Origin: CAZFLM01 sp964519955
Lineage (GTDB): Bacteria > Armatimonadota > Chthonomonadetes > Chthonomonadales > CAJBBX01
DNA length: 64,000 bases
Assembly: GCA_964519955.1 (NCBI GenBank)
Contig: CAZFLM010000011.1
Span: 1 to 64,000 of the forward strand
Reading direction: 5' to 3'
Both the position numbers and the translations under genes were made by a program. This document shows, one piece after another, positions 24,269-33,029 of this stretch (the stretch's first letter is position 1; every line of letters starts with the position of its first letter). Below the pieces are notes generated by a model that was given only the letters and a program-made list of their open reading frames with translations, was not told where the DNA came from and ran no database searches.

Positions 24269-25201
24269 ATGGCAGACGAGGGTACCACCAGCCGGCGGCA
24301 GTTTCTGGCAGCATCGGGTGCGGCGGCGCTGGGGCTGATGGCCGCCGGCATGGCCGAGGGCCAGAGGACCTACCGCACGAAGCTCCATCGCGCGATGATA
24401 GTCGGCAAGCCGGACGAGGGCGCTCTGCGCCCGCTGAAGGAGGCCGGCTTCGACGGGGTGGAGGCGGGCATCATCCCCGAGGACGAGGCCAAAGAGTGCC
24501 GCAAGGTGGCCGAGGCGATGGACATGCGCATCCACTCGGTGCTGGCGGGCTGGGACACCGGGGTGCTGGAGAAGGCCATCCGGGCGGCCAGCGGGTACGG
24601 CGCGGACGCCGTGCTCATCGTGCCGGGCGCCATCGGCGGCATGAAGATCCCGGACCCGTGGGACATGGACATCCGGTTCGATGCGAAGACGTGCTACCTG
24701 AAGCAGGTGGTCAAGGGCGACAACGAGCCGTACAAGGCCTATATGGAGGCCCACGACCGCGCCCTGGACGGCGCGCACGACGCCATCCGGCCGCTCGTGC
24801 CTCTGGCGGAGAAGCTGAAGGTCGCCATCGCCATCGAGAACGTGTGGAACAACCTGTACCCCAAGCCCGACCTGATGAAGGCCCTGGTCGAGTCCTTCCA
24901 CAGCCCCTACGTGAAGGCGTACTTCGACGTCGGCAACCACGTGAAGTACATGGTGCCGCCGGAGCAGTGGATCCGCACGCTCGGCAAGCACATCGCCAAG
25001 ATCCACATCAAGGACTTCAAGCTCAAGCCTGACGGCCACGGCGGCGACTTCGTGCACCCGCGCGACGGCAGCGTGAACTGGCCGGCGGTTCGCAGCGCGC
25101 TGGAGGCCGTGAAGTACAACGGCTGGCTCACCATCGAGGACGGCGGCCTGCCGCTCACCGAGTTCCGCGAGCGCCTCGACCTGATCATCGCGGGCAAGTA
25201 G
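24269..25201 (+). CDS. Tat-exported sugar phosphate isomerase/epimerase-like TIM-barrel protein
   Basis: 310 residues of the xylose-isomerase-like TIM barrel superfamily. The twin-arginine signal TSRRQFLAASGAAALGLMAA directs it to the periplasm. Barrel motifs: KEAGFDGVEAGI, VAIAIENVWNN (metal-ligand Glu), KAYFDVGNHVKY (Asp), KIHIKDFKLKPDG (His/Asp) and LTIEDGGLPL (Glu). These are the usual divalent-metal ligands of the fold. ATG 24269 has GGAGGTG 7 nt upstream. The downstream Gfo/Idh/MocA gene suggests a joint role in oxidising or isomerising sugars or inositols. Confidence 0.9.
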   Translation: MADEGTTSRRQFLAASGAAALGLMAAGMAEGQRTYRTKLHRAMIVGKPDEGALRPLKEAGFDGVEAGIIPEDEAKECRKVAEAMDMRIHSVLAGWDTGVLEKAIRAASGYGADAVLIVPGAIGGMKIPDPWDMDIRFDAKTCYLKQVVKGDNEPYKAYMEAHDRALDGAHDAIRPLVPLAEKLKVAIAIENVWNNLYPKPDLMKALVESFHSPYVKAYFDVGNHVKYMVPPEQWIRTLGKHIAKIHIKDFKLKPDGHGGDFVHPRDGSVNWPAVRSALEAVKYNGWLTIEDGGLPLTEFRERLDLIIAGK

Positions 25202-25453
25202 GCCCGCCGCATATGGATCCGCATCCATGCGCCGGTCGCCGGCCGGGCGCCCTGTTCGGCGGGCGTACCGAGACCCGGCGCCGGCGCTCCTGCTTTGCCG
25301 GCCCGATCCCGCGGCGGCACGCAGGTATGGCGCAGCCCGGCGGCGTAGTACGCAGATGTGTGTTCACCCGTGCACGGTCGCGGGACTCTTCGGTCGAGCC
25401 TACCGACGCGCTGCCGGCAGCGCCTGACCGGACCCCCTCAGGAAGGTATAGCC
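25202..25453. other. Intergenic region without a gene (252 bp)
   Basis: Very GC-rich and with short inverted repeats such as GCCCGCC near 25202 and GGCGGGC near 25257. I see no start with a ribosome binding site, no promoter match and no conserved product. Confidence 0.5.
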
Positions 25454-26710
25454 ATGAGCGCTAACGACAAGCTGGACGTCGCCATCATCGGGTGCGGCGG
25501 GCGCGGTCGCTCCAACATGCAGGACATCGCTGCGGCCGGCGCCAACATCGTCGCCCTCTGCGACGTGAACCAGAACGACCTCGACGCGGCGGCGGCTCTC
25601 TACCCCGAAGCCAAGACCTTCAACGACTTCCGCAAGCTCTACGATCAGTTCAAGAGCTTCGACGCGGTGTCCGTCAGCACGACCGAGCACACGCACGTGT
25701 TCGCCGTGGTGCCGGCGCTCCGGATGCGCAAGCACGTGTTCTGCGAGAAGCCGCTGACCCACGACATCTGGGAGTGCCGCCAGATCCGCCTGGCTGCGCG
25801 GGAGGCGAAGGTCGCCACGCAGATGGGCACGCAGATCCACGCGGGTTCCAACTTCCGGCGCGTGGTGGAGCTGATCCAGAGCGGCGCCATCGGCCCGGTG
25901 ACCGAGTGCCACGTGTGGGTGGACCGCGCCTGGGGCCTACAGAGCCAGGAAGCGGCCGAGCGCAACAAGGACCTCGTCTACGTGACCGATCGGCCCGCGG
26001 AAGCGCAGACGCCGCCGCCGTTCGTGGACTGGGATCTCTGGATCGGGCCCGCTCCCTACCGCCCGTTCCACGAGGTGTACTTCCCCGGCCCGAAGTGGTA
26101 CCGCTGGTGGGACTTCGGCAACGGAACGATGAGCGACCTGGGCTCGCACTGGAACGACCTGCCATTCTGGGCATTGGATCTCGACGCGCCGACGACGGTG
26201 GAGGCCGACGGCCCGCTGCCGCCGCACCCGGAGATCGCCCCAGCGACCATGCGCGCGAAGTACACCTATGGCGCACGCGGCGCCATGCCCCCGATGACGC
26301 TCACGTTCTACCAGGGCGAGATGAAGCCGCGGATCTGGACGGACGGCGGCATCCCGCAGTGGCCCTATGGCGTCCTCTTCATCGGCGAGAAGGGCATGCT
26401 CCTGGCTGACTACCAGAAGTACGCGCTGCTGCCGGAGGAGCAGTACGCCGACTTCACGCCGCCCGCGCCGACCATCCCCGAGAGCATCGGCCACCATGCG
26501 GAGTGGGTCGAGGCCTGCAAGACCGGCGGCCCGACGACCTGCAACTTCGAGTACGCCGCCGCGCTTACCGAGGCGAACCACCTCGGCAACGTGGCCTACC
26601 GCGCCGGGCAGAAGCTGGAGTGGGACACCGCCAACCTGTGCGTGACCAACACCCGCGCCGCGGACGGCTTCGTGAAGCACGAGTACCGGCCGGGGTGGGA
26701 AGTCGGGTAG
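25454..26710 (+). CDS. Gfo/Idh/MocA family oxidoreductase
   Basis: 418 residues. The N-terminal Rossmann fold has IIGCGGRGRSNMQDIAAAG for NAD(P) binding, and EKPLTHDIWECRQIR carries the family's catalytic-site Lys (EKP). The C-terminal domain includes WWDFGNGTMSDLGSHWNDLP, the HWND variant frequent in Planctomycetes/Armatimonadota members. Substrates are typically sugars or polyols; no signal peptide is seen here, unlike the partner isomerase. ATG 25454 has AGGAAGG upstream. A strong terminator follows. Confidence 0.93.
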   Translation: MSANDKLDVAIIGCGGRGRSNMQDIAAAGANIVALCDVNQNDLDAAAALYPEAKTFNDFRKLYDQFKSFDAVSVSTTEHTHVFAVVPALRMRKHVFCEKPLTHDIWECRQIRLAAREAKVATQMGTQIHAGSNFRRVVELIQSGAIGPVTECHVWVDRAWGLQSQEAAERNKDLVYVTDRPAEAQTPPPFVDWDLWIGPAPYRPFHEVYFPGPKWYRWWDFGNGTMSDLGSHWNDLPFWALDLDAPTTVEADGPLPPHPEIAPATMRAKYTYGARGAMPPMTLTFYQGEMKPRIWTDGGIPQWPYGVLFIGEKGMLLADYQKYALLPEEQYADFTPPAPTIPESIGHHAEWVEACKTGGPTTCNFEYAAALTEANHLGNVAYRAGQKLEWDTANLCVTNTRAADGFVKHEYRPGWEVG

Positions 26711-26734
26711 CGCGACTTGTCTCCCGTGTCTCAG

Positions 26735-26774
26735 CAACGAGGGCGCCCGAATGCGGCGCCCTCGTTGTGTGTTT
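26735..26774 (+). terminator. Intrinsic terminator after the oxidoreductase gene
   Basis: A perfect 13-bp stem (CAACGAGGGCGCC, 26735-26747; GGCGCCCTCGTTG, 26755-26767) with a 7-nt loop, followed by TGTGTTT. It starts 25 nt after the stop codon. Confidence 0.85.
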
Positions 26775-26947
26775 GCGGCGGTTCCAAGTGCGATCTTGAC
26801 AATCCGGCGGCATTGTGCGATGATGCGGCAACGCGCACTCCGACAACCTCGCGGCCGGTACACGGCAGCTTCGCCGGCTCCGAGGTTGACCTGCGGAGCC
26901 CATCCGCGATCAGGACTTGCCGCACGCCGCGGAAAGGAGGACATCCG

Positions 26948-28231
26948 ATGGCCGCCTTTGTCGACGCACACTGCCATCTATTCAACATCGACGACGTACC
27001 GGTCTACGCAACCATCGACCGCCAACTCGATGACGTCGCGCCTGGAAGTCTCTTGGGGATAGGCGCGGCGCTCCTCTTGGCCTCGATCCTACCCAAGCTC
27101 GGCCGCGATGAGGCTCGCGCCCATCTGGCGGAGATCCGACCGTTCATCGCCTTCTTCGAGAACTCGCGTGCCGCCAACATCACAGCGATGACGGACACGA
27201 TAGGGAACCAGGTGGCCGACGCTGGTGACGAGATCGTGCTAACGCCTCTCGTGATGGACTTCTACCGGGTGCCGGAGTCCGGGGAACTCGTCGAGGACCA
27301 GGCGTGTGCACTCGCGGACGCCATACGCAAGTGCAATGAGCACCTGGCCGCGGCGCGCTGCAGGGTGCTGCCCTTCGTTGGGCTGGACCTGCGCCGCTTC
27401 CGGGGCGCTGCTCCCGGTTCGGTCCGCGCCGCGCTCGATCAGTTCCTCGGCTTCATGGGAGGCATGGCGAAGCTGTGGAAGCCAGCCAGTGGCCAGACGC
27501 CAACCTCGGGCCAGTTCATCGGGGTCAAGCTGTATCCGCCCATGGGCTTCGCGCCGGATAGTGAGCCGGCGTTCCACGAGTTCTTCAAGGTCTGCGAGAG
27601 CGAGGGATTCCGTATCACGGCGCATTGCCAGCGCGGCTCCTATGAGGCGCCGGGGCAATCGCAGAGCGCAATCGGCGCCCACACAGACCCCGTGCACTGG
27701 GAGCGCATCCTGGAGCGCACCCCCAACCTGTCGCTCAATCTCGCGCACTTTGGCGGATCCGAGGATCTGGCGCGCACCTTCCTCGACATCGACGGCGACT
27801 ACGACCCGGACGCGGACTACGACGTGCTTGCCGATCCCAACACAGGGACCTGGACATGGCGCATCATCGAGTTGGTGTCGAAGTACGACCATGTGTTCGC
27901 CGATCTGTCCGCGTTCGATTGGCAGAGCAAGGCGGCGGTGCTCGCGCTGCGCGCGCTGCTGATCCGGGAGGAGGCCAACAGGCTGCCCGTAGAGACGCCA
28001 AGGAACCTGGTCCGCGATAAGCTGCTGTGGGGGTCGGACTTCCCGATGACGATCGGCAGGTGCGGCGGCAAGTACGAGGTCCTGGTCAAGCGGTTCCGAG
28101 ATGCCATCAACGCCAAGCCGGCCGTCGATCGGGTGAAGGAGGCCGTCGCCGACGACGTTGCGGCCCCGGATCAGAAGGAGCTGTACGTGCGCATGACCGA
28201 CGCCAATCCGCGGGCCTACTTGTTCGGATAG
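26948..28231 (+). CDS. Amidohydrolase-family (TIM-barrel) protein
   Basis: 427 residues. The N-terminal VDAHCHLFNID is the first metal-binding HxH of the amidohydrolase_2 fold. FIGVKLYPPMGFAP, FRITAHCQRG (His), LSLNLAHFGGSED (His) and LLWGSDFPMTIG (Asp) are the later barrel positions. The family includes decarboxylases and lactonases acting on aromatic or sugar-derived acids. ATG 26948 has GGAGG about 9 nt upstream. A weak TTGACA (26796-26801) with GATGAT 17 nt later may be the promoter. The membrane protein gene follows 36 nt later. Confidence 0.87.
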   Translation: MAAFVDAHCHLFNIDDVPVYATIDRQLDDVAPGSLLGIGAALLLASILPKLGRDEARAHLAEIRPFIAFFENSRAANITAMTDTIGNQVADAGDEIVLTPLVMDFYRVPESGELVEDQACALADAIRKCNEHLAAARCRVLPFVGLDLRRFRGAAPGSVRAALDQFLGFMGGMAKLWKPASGQTPTSGQFIGVKLYPPMGFAPDSEPAFHEFFKVCESEGFRITAHCQRGSYEAPGQSQSAIGAHTDPVHWERILERTPNLSLNLAHFGGSEDLARTFLDIDGDYDPDADYDVLADPNTGTWTWRIIELVSKYDHVFADLSAFDWQSKAAVLALRALLIREEANRLPVETPRNLVRDKLLWGSDFPMTIGRCGGKYEVLVKRFRDAINAKPAVDRVKEAVADDVAAPDQKELYVRMTDANPRAYLFG

Positions 28232-28267
28232 GCGCTGGACGGGAGCTGGGACTCCAGGAGATTGGTC

Positions 28268-29005
28268 ATGTCCGACGCAACGGAGCGTGGACTGCGGCCT
28301 GCGGGCGGCTTCGACTTGCGAGTCGTGGTGTGGGTCCTGCTGGGCGCACTGGCGGCTGGGGCGGCATGCACACACGCGTCCAAGGCGCTCGCTGTTGCTG
28401 CAGCCGCCGCAGCGCTCGTGGGGGCGGCGTGCATCGCGGTGCTGCACGGGCTGGTGAACTGGTACCGTCCTGTTCGGTTCGTCAGCGAGTTCCAGCGCGA
28501 CCTGCGATATGGCCGGATCATGGATCTCGCCTTCGTCTTGCTTGGCGTGGCTGCGATCTGGCTTGGACTGGCCAGCCATGGCGCTCTGGCGCAATCTGAC
28601 AACACCGCCTGTTGGTTCCTCTGGACGCTGGGCCTTGCTGCGGCCGGATGCCTGATCGTGCTACTGAGCCACTTCGTGACCGATTCAAGCGATCCCCGCC
28701 CTGAGGAGGTCGCGGAGAGCCCCATGGGGCGTGCCCACAACTACCTGAGCGTCGCGGCCTTCGCGGTACTCGTCATCTGCATGTTCAGCGGAAGCATGCT
28801 TCGAGGGCCTGGGGGCAGTCTGCTGCGGGCCTGGGAGCTTGGGCTCGGATTGGCCGGCGCGGCCTGTCTGCTGGTTCAGGGGATCGTATCGGTGTGCTGC
28901 CACGATGAGCGTCTGCTCAGGGCGCGGGGCATTGTGGAGCGGGCGCTGATCCTGACCATCCTGGCCTGGATGGCCGCCCGCGTGTGGATGTTGCTCGCCG
29001 GATAG
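28268..29005 (+). CDS. Multi-spanning membrane protein (245 aa, DUF998-like layout)
   Basis: About seven hydrophobic segments cover most of the protein. The segment VSEFQRDLRYGRIMDLAFVL recalls the SEY..G signature of DUF998 proteins, but the match is weak. There is no transporter motif that would give a substrate. ATG 28268 has CAGGAG 7 nt upstream; a TTG six bases earlier is unlikely. Close spacing to the amidohydrolase gene suggests one transcript. Confidence 0.72.
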   Translation: MSDATERGLRPAGGFDLRVVVWVLLGALAAGAACTHASKALAVAAAAAALVGAACIAVLHGLVNWYRPVRFVSEFQRDLRYGRIMDLAFVLLGVAAIWLGLASHGALAQSDNTACWFLWTLGLAAAGCLIVLLSHFVTDSSDPRPEEVAESPMGRAHNYLSVAAFAVLVICMFSGSMLRGPGGSLLRAWELGLGLAGAACLLVQGIVSVCCHDERLLRARGIVERALILTILAWMAARVWMLLAG

Positions 29006-29019
29006 GCAGGGGCGCGATC

Positions 29020-29181
29020 GCGGAGCGAGGTGGAGCACACGCGGAACACGCCGAGCGTCGTCGTCTCGCTGAGGGGCAGTCGAGGCGCGGCCGCGTGGCG
29101 CCGATCGCGCTCAGCACGGGCTCGATGCACGTGGTCTGGCGCGCTCAGTGCGATCCAGACGCTGATGTCAGGAAGGTCCAT
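29020..29181 (-). pseudogene. Remnant of a VapC-type PIN-domain toxin gene
   Basis: From ATG 29181 the minus strand reads MDLPDISVWIALSAPDHVHR, the typical VapC start with its first catalytic Asp, and then SETTTLGVFRV, the usual helix after the second acidic residue. The middle is disturbed and the rest of the PIN domain (about 80 residues with the other acidic residues) is missing. It directly follows a broken vapB. Confidence 0.65.
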
Positions 29182-29415
29182 CGCCGCGAATGGGGCGGGC
29201 CTCCTCTGTCAGATGCAGCGTCTCGATCGGCATGCTGGTGTGGGCCGGAATGGCACGCCCGTGCGGGGTATGCACTTGGGGAGCGGCTCCCGTTAGGCCG
29301 CCTGCTCGCGCGTGGCGCGGGGCGAGCCGGGGCCAAGCTCGATGCAGGAACCGACCAGGTCCTACAGCTTGGCGCGCCGCACAAGGTCTCCCGGCAAGTT
29401 CGGGGTGGTTCTCAT
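29168..29415 (-). pseudogene. Remnant of a VapB-type antitoxin gene
   Basis: ATG 29415 opens MRTTPNLPGDLVRRAKL and then a stop (29364-29362); this is the ribbon-helix-helix start of VapB (MRTTLNLPDDLVRRAK type). A second frame restores a VapB-like tail (HTPHGRAIPAH) that ends at 29168 and overlaps the vapC start. The locus has lost its frame and is not expected to be functional. It accounts for most of the gene-poor gap 29006-29512. Confidence 0.65.
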
Positions 29416-29512
29416 GTTGGCATGCTGGCAGACTTGATGCCCTGATGCAGGGCACCGCACACTCCGCGTTGCCTGCCGTCTCCCTGCCTCATTCCCCCCC
29501 AGGCCAGGCCCG

Positions 29513-30349
29513 CTACTCAAGCAAGCGGAGCTGCTCCACGATGCCGTCCTCCGATGCCAGGTAGGTGCGGGGCGTGCTCAGGGGGTGGACGGTGCCGCCA
29601 AGGCGGTTGACGGCGTCGACGATCTGCGGCACGCAGTACTCAGCCATCTGCTCGCGGACCTGGGTGCCGTTGAAGCGGAGGACCAGCCAGCCGTGCGCGG
29701 TGAGCGTGTTGTTGCGCTGGTTGTCGTCCGGGATGCGCGCGGGATCGGCGTGCCAGAGGTCGCCATCGGTCTCGATGTCCAGCTTGCCCTGCCGGCAGAA
29801 CACCGCGAAGTCCAGCGCGAACCACCGGGCCTCGCACTGCAGGTAGAGCTGCCGCTCGGCCGGCATGTGGATGCGCTTCAGCTCGCTCCACAGCGCGTCC
29901 TCGAGCGGGCTCTCGTCGAACAGGTCGTTGATCTCCTCGGCGGTCATCAGCTTGTGCAGCGTCGTGGCGATGAACACGATGAGGCGCAGGCGGTGGCTGG
30001 GGATGGGGCTGGGCAGTTCGTCGAGGCTGTCGAGGCTGACCTTGTAGTACTCGCGGCCGGACTTGGGGCCCGGCGGCTCGTCCGGGAAGAGGTCGGTGCG
30101 GCGCACGCGCTCGATGGCCTTCACGCGGCCGAAGTGGCGCACCGAGTAGGCTTCCTCGCCGAACACCTTGGTCTGGTAGAACGCCAGCCACTTCGGCGGC
30201 CAGCGCTTCGGTGCGTGCTCGACGGGGATGCGGTACCAGAGCTGCTCGCGCACGATGGCCCAGTCCGGCGGGTTGTTCACCACGCATACGAGGGCCTCGC
30301 CCCTGCGTGAGGGCGGCTTGCCGTGATCGGGTCGCTTCGGGGCTCCCAT
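29513..30349 (-). CDS. DUF559-type endonuclease-domain protein
   Basis: 278 residues. The C-terminal part has the very-short-patch-repair/DUF559-like nuclease core: ALDFAVFCRQGKLDIETDGD (D, ExD-type positions), LWHADPARIPDDNQRNNTLT and HGWLVLRFNGTQVREQM. The N-terminal 140 residues are unassigned and basic/aromatic, perhaps for substrate binding. It probably acts on DNA. The ATG at 30349 lies only 9 nt after a perfect -10 box, so the mRNA is predicted to be leaderless. Confidence 0.8.
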   Translation of the reverse strand: MGAPKRPDHGKPPSRRGEALVCVVNNPPDWAIVREQLWYRIPVEHAPKRWPPKWLAFYQTKVFGEEAYSVRHFGRVKAIERVRRTDLFPDEPPGPKSGREYYKVSLDSLDELPSPIPSHRLRLIVFIATTLHKLMTAEEINDLFDESPLEDALWSELKRIHMPAERQLYLQCEARWFALDFAVFCRQGKLDIETDGDLWHADPARIPDDNQRNNTLTAHGWLVLRFNGTQVREQMAEYCVPQIVDAVNRLGGTVHPLSTPRTYLASEDGIVEQLRLLE

Positions 30350-30358
30350 GGTGCTCGC

Positions 30359-30388
30359 ATTATAGTGGCGCGAGGCAGGCGGCGTCAA
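30359..30388 (-). promoter_or_regulatory. Promoter of the DUF559 gene, predicting a leaderless mRNA
   Basis: On the minus strand TTGACG (30388-30383), an 18-nt spacer and a perfect TATAAT (30364-30359). The predicted start is about 3 nt before the ATG at 30349. Confidence 0.78.
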
Positions 30389-30389
30389 C

Positions 30390-30410
30390 GGGCGAACGGT
30401 TTGTTCGCCC
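30390..30410. repeat. 8-bp perfect inverted repeat next to the DUF559 promoter
   Basis: GGGCGAAC (30390-30397) and GTTCGCCC (30403-30410) are separated by 5 nt. It sits immediately upstream of the -35 box and 37 bp after the DUF1566 stop, so it may be an operator for the DUF559 gene or a hairpin ending the DUF1566 transcript (no U tract). Confidence 0.5.
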
Positions 30411-30446
30411 AGAATCGGCACCACTAACCGAGGCGCTGGATGTGCC

Positions 30447-31904
30447 CTACTTTGGCAGCGGCGCCTTCTTCACCAGCACCAGGCCGGAGGAGGTGTAGAC
30501 ATACACCGTGTCGCCGCGCACGATGTAGATGCACTCGCCCGCCGCGTCCATGATGCCCGGGTACACGCCATTGCCGCCTGCCGCACTGCGCGGGGCAGCG
30601 CTGGCTGGGCTGGCCGGCTTCACGTTGGGCTGCACCGCACGGATCGCGGTTGGGTCCGTGGTCCGCACGAGGCGCACGTAGTTCTGGATGCGGATGGCGT
30701 CGCCTTGGGGGCCGCGGCCGGTGGGGAAGCTGGCTGGATCGCCCTCCTTCGGGTCGCTGCGCTGGCATCCGGCGCCATGCACGTCGCGCCAGGCGCCGTT
30801 CATGTACCCCATGCCCCGTCCGAACGCGACGTAGGCCGCAGCCGGTCCCCAGCCGTTGGCCGAGATGTGGGTGGTGCTCGTCCAGTAGCACGGGTAGTCG
30901 GTCTGGCCTGCCTCGTTCTTGATCTGCGTGCACTTGAACAGCGGGTCGACGGCGGGGGACTGTGTGGCTCCGGGGGCTCGCGAGTAGTCGACGATGCTCT
31001 GCAGCTCCTTCGCGCTCGGGAGGCGCCAGTCGCTCTGGCCCAGGTGCTTGGCCTTGTTCATCTCCTGGACCCAGGCGAGCGCGTGCTGCCAGTCCATCGC
31101 CGTGCCGCTGTCGGCCTTCGCCCATGTCAGCCCGGTGGCTCGGTCGAACACGGTGCCGCTGCCGCCGTCGTGCAAGTCGTTCAGGCCGTACTTCGGGTTC
31201 CCCCGCACGCAGATGACGAAGAAGGTCTTCTCCGCGCCGCCGGGCATCTTGAGGCCGTAGCCCTTGATGCGGCCGTCCGCGAAGTTGACGCCGAAGACCT
31301 TGCCGCCGTCGGCGGTACTGTGGTCAGCGTAGACGGTGCTGCTTGCGTACTGGGAGTCGATGATGCGCTCGCCCGCGCTCGTGTCGCCGTAGGCGAACCG
31401 GAAGAGGCGCCTGTCGATGAACGGGACGAGGGCGGACGTGTCTACGGCCGGCCCGCTCGGATCGGTGCCGTCGAACGTGACGAGCGAGTACAGCTCCTTG
31501 ATCGTCGGGAGCCGCCAGTCGCTGAAGCCGCCGAACCTGGCGACATTCAGTGCTGCCGGCCTGGCCTGCGCCTGCTTCAGCGTGAGCTTGTCGGAGAAGG
31601 TGAGGCTGCCATCGCCATTGGTGTCGGGGCTGCGCTGCCAGGTCAGGCCGGTGGCTGCATCGTGCACCGTGAGCCCATCGTCGCTCAGCGTATAGGCCGC
31701 CGGGTGGCTTCGGTACTGCCCGTCCTGCCCGTAGAACGGTTCGCCTGCCTTGGGGACGGAATCGAGAGGCGCGGACGCGCCGTAGATGCGCGACTGGCCG
31801 GTATCGACCACGGCGTACGGAAGTCTCGGAGGCTCTTGGGCCAGCGCGACGCTGCATGCGAGCGCGGCCAGGGACGCGACGATCGAAGCCGAAGCCCTGC
31901 GCAT
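30447..31904 (-). CDS. Secreted DUF1566 (Lcl-type) protein with C-terminal repeat module
   Basis: 485 residues. Signal peptide (SIVASLAALACSVALAQ), then two DUF1566 domains: DWRLPTIKELYSLVTFDG (about residue 125) and DWRLPSAKELQSIVDYSR (about residue 304), each preceded by a GLTWQ/GLTWAK motif. This fold is found in cell-surface lectin-like or FGE-related proteins. A Pro/Ala linker leads to YIVRGDTVYVYTSSGLVLVK, which resembles the repeats of the Met-rich protein encoded upstream (32000-32752). The ATG at 31904 has GGAG 7-9 nt upstream. Confidence 0.85.
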   Translation of the reverse strand: MRRASASIVASLAALACSVALAQEPPRLPYAVVDTGQSRIYGASAPLDSVPKAGEPFYGQDGQYRSHPAAYTLSDDGLTVHDAATGLTWQRSPDTNGDGSLTFSDKLTLKQAQARPAALNVARFGGFSDWRLPTIKELYSLVTFDGTDPSGPAVDTSALVPFIDRRLFRFAYGDTSAGERIIDSQYASSTVYADHSTADGGKVFGVNFADGRIKGYGLKMPGGAEKTFFVICVRGNPKYGLNDLHDGGSGTVFDRATGLTWAKADSGTAMDWQHALAWVQEMNKAKHLGQSDWRLPSAKELQSIVDYSRAPGATQSPAVDPLFKCTQIKNEAGQTDYPCYWTSTTHISANGWGPAAAYVAFGRGMGYMNGAWRDVHGAGCQRSDPKEGDPASFPTGRGPQGDAIRIQNYVRLVRTTDPTAIRAVQPNVKPASPASAAPRSAAGGNGVYPGIMDAAGECIYIVRGDTVYVYTSSGLVLVKKAPLPK

Positions 31905-31999
31905 GGTTCTGCTCCAGTTCCAGACGAGGCAGCACATCGAGGACGGCGTTGGCCGCCCTCGATGTGCGCCCCCGGTCCGGGTCGCGAGTGCGTCGACCC

Positions 32000-32752
32000 T
32001 TACTGCTGTTGGCCGCCGCCACCCCGCCGGCGCCCGCTCTGACCCTGTGAGCCGCCCATGCCAGGCATTCCCTGCATACCCATGCCCGGCATGCCCATTC
32101 CGGGGCCCACCTCGACGGGGAGCGTGACAGTCTTCACGATCTGCATGCTCTTGGCCGAGATCTGGAAGATGGTGAGTCCGCGGAGCACGAAGGCGTAGTC
32201 GTTGTTGGCGGCCAGCGTGGCCTGCGGGCCGCCGCCCATGCCGGGCATCATGCCCATGCCGGGGCCCATGCCCATCTGACCCATGCCGCCGCGGCCTCCT
32301 GGGCCCTGACCCATGCCGCCGCCCTGCATCCCGCCGAAGCCTGGGCCCTGCGGTTCCTGCAGGTAGTTCTGCTCGCCGCCACCGGGCATACCGGGGCCGC
32401 CAGGCATTCCGCCGGGCCCCTGAGGACCCATGCGCTGCTCCACAGGAAGCGTGACCTTCTTCACCTGCGTGATGTCGCGCGTCGACATCTGGTAGAGCGT
32501 GTTGCCCCTCAGTACGTAGAGGTAGTCGCTCGTCGCGACCATCTGCGGTTGCCCGCCCTGGCGCATGCCCGCGCCGGGCCGCATCATCTGGCCCATGCCC
32601 ATGCCGCCTGGCATCTGGCCCATCGGCTGCCCCGCGCCGCCGGGCCCGTCCTGCATGCCCGGCTGCTGGCCGGCCGCAAGGGCCGCCGGCGCCAGAAGCA
32701 CCATCGCCACGCCCGCCGTCACATGCAGCGGCGCTCGAAATGCTGTCCTCAT
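32000..32752 (-). CDS. Secreted Met/Gly/Gln-rich protein with two beta-strand repeats
   Basis: 250 residues. Signal peptide ending ALAAGQQ, then low-complexity stretches rich in Met, Gly, Pro and Gln around two copies of one module: YLYVLRGNTLYQMSTRDITQ with KKVTLPVE, and YAFVLRGLTIFQISAKSMQI with KTVTLPVE. The C-terminus is GRRRGGGGQQQ. The Met-rich segments could bind soft metals (Cu or Ag) or just be flexible; this is inference. ATG 32752 has GGGAGG 8 nt upstream. It lies 95 bp before the DUF1566 gene. Confidence 0.75.
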   Translation of the reverse strand: MRTAFRAPLHVTAGVAMVLLAPAALAAGQQPGMQDGPGGAGQPMGQMPGGMGMGQMMRPGAGMRQGGQPQMVATSDYLYVLRGNTLYQMSTRDITQVKKVTLPVEQRMGPQGPGGMPGGPGMPGGGEQNYLQEPQGPGFGGMQGGGMGQGPGGRGGMGQMGMGPGMGMMPGMGGGPQATLAANNDYAFVLRGLTIFQISAKSMQIVKTVTLPVEVGPGMGMPGMGMQGMPGMGGSQGQSGRRRGGGGQQQ

Positions 32753-33029
32753 CTCGCTGCCTCCCCTGCCTATCCCCATGCTCGCCCGGCGCCGGTCCGG
32801 CCCGGTCGGCATGCTTGCCATGTGGTTTCACTTAGCCTTACGCAGTTCCTTCCTGAACCCTAACAGCGGAGTTGCGCCACGAAGGGGTTCGGCCTGTCGC
32901 GGACTCCGTTTGACCGGATGCGAGGCTGCAACAAGGACCTTCCTGCACCGAAGGAGAAGATCGCACGGGGGGACGGAGGTCCCGCGGGGCCGCTCCATCC
33001 AAGCCGAAGTGAGGTATCCGTACGAGACT

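Noticed and set aside
25202..25453. Small ORF within the 252-bp gap before the Gfo/Idh/MocA gene
   Set aside because: Several overlapping frames exist but none has a ribosome binding site, a normal composition or a recognisable product.
28876..29445. ORFs of 100-150 aa on both strands in the gap after the membrane protein gene
   Set aside because: They mix frames of a decayed vapBC locus; only short segments resemble VapB or VapC and no full-length product remains.
30447..32831. A 794-aa fusion extending the DUF1566 protein upstream
   Set aside because: The extension is a low-complexity frame across the Met-rich gene; a signal peptide with a Shine-Dalgarno starts at 31904.
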